Below are positions 6,182 through 8,070 of a DNA stretch of 8,070 nucleotides, piece after piece. The first letter of the stretch is position 1. Each line of letters starts with the position of its first letter. Below the pieces are notes generated by a model. It saw nothing but the letters and a program-made list of their open reading frames with translations, searched no databases and was not told the DNA's origin. This stretch comes from Deltaproteobacteria bacterium (GTDB taxonomy: Bacteria > Desulfobacterota > Desulfobulbia > Desulfobulbales > BM004), in contig JAFDBU010000219.1 of the NCBI GenBank assembly GCA_019313095.1, positions 1-8,070 on the forward strand, read 5' to 3'. Position numbers and translations under genes: made by a program.

Positions 6182-6916
6182 TTATTCTTTGGCGCCGACT
6201 GCAGCCAGGTAGATCACCGACTCCTCTTCGCCGTCCAGGCCAAGCAGCCTGTTGAACTCATCGTCATAAAAAGCTGCCACCGGACAGGCCCCCAGCTCCA
6301 GACCTTCTGCGGCCAGTAACAAATTCTGGCAGATATGGCCGGCGTCCATCATAACGTAGCGCAGGCCGCGATGCCCGTACTTGGAAAAATTCCGGCGCAG
6401 GATGGCTGACCAGATGAATACCACCCCGGCTTTTGCCAGAAAATTCTGCCCCAGAGCGGCGTCTGCCACCTTGTAGCCAGCAAAACCGTCATGGATTTTT
6501 CCCAGGGCAAATTCCGCCGGCTGGAAATGATACAGACCCGGCACCAATGTTTCTACATTCTGTATGGAAAGGTATGTTTCCACAGGATAGAGGGCTCCGG
6601 CCGAAGGTGCGGTCCTGAAAAAAAAGGAGCCGGCCCGGCCGCTTATTCCCTGGCAGGCCCAGAGCAGAACGGCAAGGTCCTGCATACTAAGCGGCTTGTC
6701 GGCATAACGCCTGCATGACCGTCTGTACTGCAGGATGTCGTTCAGGCTTCTGCCTATTTTCCAGTCCGTCGGCAGTTTAACTTTTTTCGCTTCAGAATAT
6801 ACCTTATACGGTTCTGCAGGTTCTATTTCCAAACGTTGCTGACGCCAGAGAGTCTGGTCGTCAAACTTTGTCTCCTGCAGATAACGATAACCATGGGAGT
6901 TCTTCAGATCATCCAT
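6182..6916 (-). CDS. SagB/ThcOx-type nitroreductase-fold FMN oxidoreductase
   Basis: The protein has 244 residues. It belongs to the nitroreductase superfamily, SagB/ThcOx branch, whose studied members oxidise azolines to azoles in thiazole/oxazole-modified peptides. Free-standing members like this one are of unknown substrate. Visible features are LNDILQYRRSCRRYADKPL (58-76), where the arginines bind FMN phosphate; LLWACQG (84-90); the branch signature RTAPSAGALYPVE (101-113); PGLYHF (126-131); and RYVMMDAGHICQNLLLAAEG (186-205) followed by LGACPVAAF. The N-terminal about 55 residues (GYRYLQETKF...) are typical of the stand-alone group. AAGGAGG lies 11 nt before the ATG at 6916. Neighbours are a sugar-type kinase upstream and ppsR downstream. 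There is no YcaO cyclodehydratase, precursor peptide or transporter here. The family is secure; the reaction is not. Confidence 0.88.
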   Translation of the reverse strand: MDDLKNSHGYRYLQETKFDDQTLWRQQRLEIEPAEPYKVYSEAKKVKLPTDWKIGRSLNDILQYRRSCRRYADKPLSMQDLAVLLWACQGISGRAGSFFFRTAPSAGALYPVETYLSIQNVETLVPGLYHFQPAEFALGKIHDGFAGYKVADAALGQNFLAKAGVVFIWSAILRRNFSKYGHRGLRYVMMDAGHICQNLLLAAEGLELGACPVAAFYDDEFNRLLGLDGEEESVIYLAAVGAKE

Positions 6917-6958
6917 AAATATCTTTTCCTCCTTAATATTCCGAAAGTGATCCTCTTT

Positions 6959-8059
6959 CTAAATACCCCGGCATTCTTCGATCAGCAGCTTCACCGCCTC
7001 CTCCTGCTGTTCAATACATTCAACCAGCTTGAACTGCACCCTGGCCCGATCCAGATTCTGGCTGTGTCTGCTGACCTCAAAATAACGGTTGCCTTCCAGA
7101 AAATCAGTATAAAAGCGCAGCCCAAGCTCAAACGGGATAAGCCTGACGGCATCAAAGAGAAAATCAAAATCCCTGCTTGTCAAAAAGCTCCGTGCTACCG
7201 TTGTATAACCGGTCAAAACTGCCTTGCAACGGCCAAGATCAAATCTGACTCCGCCTGGATCGAAAGCTTCCTCTCCCATGATATTGCAGCAGGAACGCAG
7301 ACAGTCCCCAATGTCATAATGCACCAGACCCGGCATCATGGTATCGAGATCAATGATGCTGACTGCCTTGCCGCTGCGACTGTCTATCATTATGTTATTA
7401 ATCTTGGGATCACCGTGAACGACCTGCGCCCTCAGGGCTTTTCCTTCACGGGCTTTCTCCAGCACCGGTGCCCAACTCCTTCTTGCCGCAATAAAATTCC
7501 GGCAGAACTCATCAGCATATCGGAATGATCCCATCCTGCCGCGAACCGCATCATAATGCTGAAGATACTGTTCAATATTATGAAAACCGGGCAGCGTCTC
7601 CCGCAAAAGTTCCGGTTTGAGATCACGGGTCAACCGGTGAAAAATCCCGACTGCCCTTCCCACCTCTTCGGCTTCGGCCAGGCTGGAAATCCGTTCAAGG
7701 GGATAGGCGTCCCGGATAAAATGTATGGCCCGCCAGAAATTTTCTTTTGCATCGACAAAAAAATCCCTGCCGTCACGGGTCGGTATAACCTGTAGCATCT
7801 GCCATTCTGTGTCAAACCAGTTTCCTTCGATCCTAATCCTGCTCCTGACATGCTCACTTACAAGCCGCAGATTGTGCATAATAGCCGCAGGATCTTTGAA
7901 AATATAGATGTTGATACGCTGCAAAATAAACTGCTTTGCCTGATGTTCCAAAACTACCAGGTAAGTATCATGGATAATACCATGGCCGAATCGTTCAATT
8001 CCGGCAATTTTATCACCCTTTCCGACAAATTGTTCCGCCGCCTGAAAAGCTGTCTTCAT
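6959..8059 (-). CDS. APH-fold phosphotransferase, NahK-like (possible N-acetylhexosamine or sugar 1-kinase)
   Basis: The protein has 366 residues. It shows the aminoglycoside/choline-kinase fold: an N-lobe with FGHGIIHDTYLV (24-35) as the nucleotide loop and FILQRINIYIFKDP (44-57) with its strand; the catalytic loop HGDPKINN (H215, D217, N222); and the metal-binding IIDLDT with D237 and D239. The later blocks MPGLVHYDIGDCLRS (242-256), ELGLRFYTDFLEGNRYF (311-327) and QNLDRARVQFKLVE (334-347) resemble bifidobacterial NahK, which makes N-acetylhexosamine 1-phosphates. I infer a small-molecule, probably sugar, kinase; antibiotic resistance is less likely. The ATG at 8059 fits family N-termini, but no SD is visible in the 11 bases left before the window edge and the frame stays open there, so an earlier start is possible. 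It is probably co-transcribed with the SagB-type gene (42-bp gap). Confidence 0.82.
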   Translation of the reverse strand: MKTAFQAAEQFVGKGDKIAGIERFGHGIIHDTYLVVLEHQAKQFILQRINIYIFKDPAAIMHNLRLVSEHVRSRIRIEGNWFDTEWQMLQVIPTRDGRDFFVDAKENFWRAIHFIRDAYPLERISSLAEAEEVGRAVGIFHRLTRDLKPELLRETLPGFHNIEQYLQHYDAVRGRMGSFRYADEFCRNFIAARRSWAPVLEKAREGKALRAQVVHGDPKINNIMIDSRSGKAVSIIDLDTMMPGLVHYDIGDCLRSCCNIMGEEAFDPGGVRFDLGRCKAVLTGYTTVARSFLTSRDFDFLFDAVRLIPFELGLRFYTDFLEGNRYFEVSRHSQNLDRARVQFKLVECIEQQEEAVKLLIEECRGI

Positions 8060-8070
8060 TTTGCAGAACC

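Noticed and set aside
6836..7528. 230-codon plus-strand frame antisense to the kinase and the SagB-type gene
   Set aside because: It covers two well-supported genes on the other strand and shows no domain or ribosome site.
6959..8059. Aminoglycoside resistance gene
   Set aside because: The fold is shared with APH enzymes, but the C-terminal blocks resemble NahK-type sugar kinases and the setting is metabolic with no mobile-element signs.
6182..8059. Thiazole/oxazole-modified peptide biosynthesis cluster
   Set aside because: Only the SagB-type gene is present; no YcaO cyclodehydratase, precursor peptide, protease or exporter is seen.

Overview
The window reads as ordinary chromosome of a Gram-negative bacterium, most likely Desulfobacterota and perhaps Desulfobulbales-like. 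That placement rests on the flavour of the proteins (a compact DksA beside GalT, a TatB-like protein with TatC, a proteobacterial PpsR, a free-standing SagB-type oxidoreductase). It is a judgement from memory, not a database search. I see no insertion sequence, prophage, CRISPR array, tRNA or rRNA.

Left part, minus strand (1-3566). In transcription order the genes are purA (adenylosuccinate synthetase), rpoZ (RNA polymerase omega), dnaJ (co-chaperone), a possible 20-codon Cys-rich ORF, dksA (RNA polymerase-binding regulator) and the first 31 codons of galT, which runs off the left edge. purA has a good promoter and a likely terminator. rpoZ seems to restart transcription from a promoter embedded in that terminator, and it overlaps dnaJ. 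dksA has its own TTGACA promoter and lies 6 bp from galT. PurA, omega and DksA are each targets or docking partners of (p)ppGpp in other bacteria, and the ppGpp-contacting residues that I can align are kept.

Middle, plus strand (about 3708-5237). A divergent promoter drives a tatB-like gene, tatC, and a 77-residue protein that looks like a TusA/SirA fold lacking the CPxP cysteine. The three are tightly packed (8 bp, then 2 bp apart), so they are probably one operon. The missing catalytic cysteine and the unusual loop in TatC (AAGD in place of the usual PPD-type motif) are the two most unexpected coding features.

Right part, minus strand (5333-8059). In transcription order: a NahK-like sugar or small-molecule kinase of the APH fold, a SagB/ThcOx-type FMN oxidoreductase, and ppsR (bifunctional kinase/phosphorylase controlling PEP synthase). 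Gaps of 42 and 30 bp suggest one operon. It converges on the tat operon across a 95-bp gap that can fold into a long bipartite stem-loop.

Overall this is mostly housekeeping DNA. The points worth following are the Cys-less TusA-like protein tied to tatC, the Cys-rich micro-ORF between dnaJ and dksA, the orphan SagB-type enzyme, the NahK-like kinase with galT about 7 kb away, and the stringent-response clustering. I do not see clear evidence of a wholly new multi-gene system.
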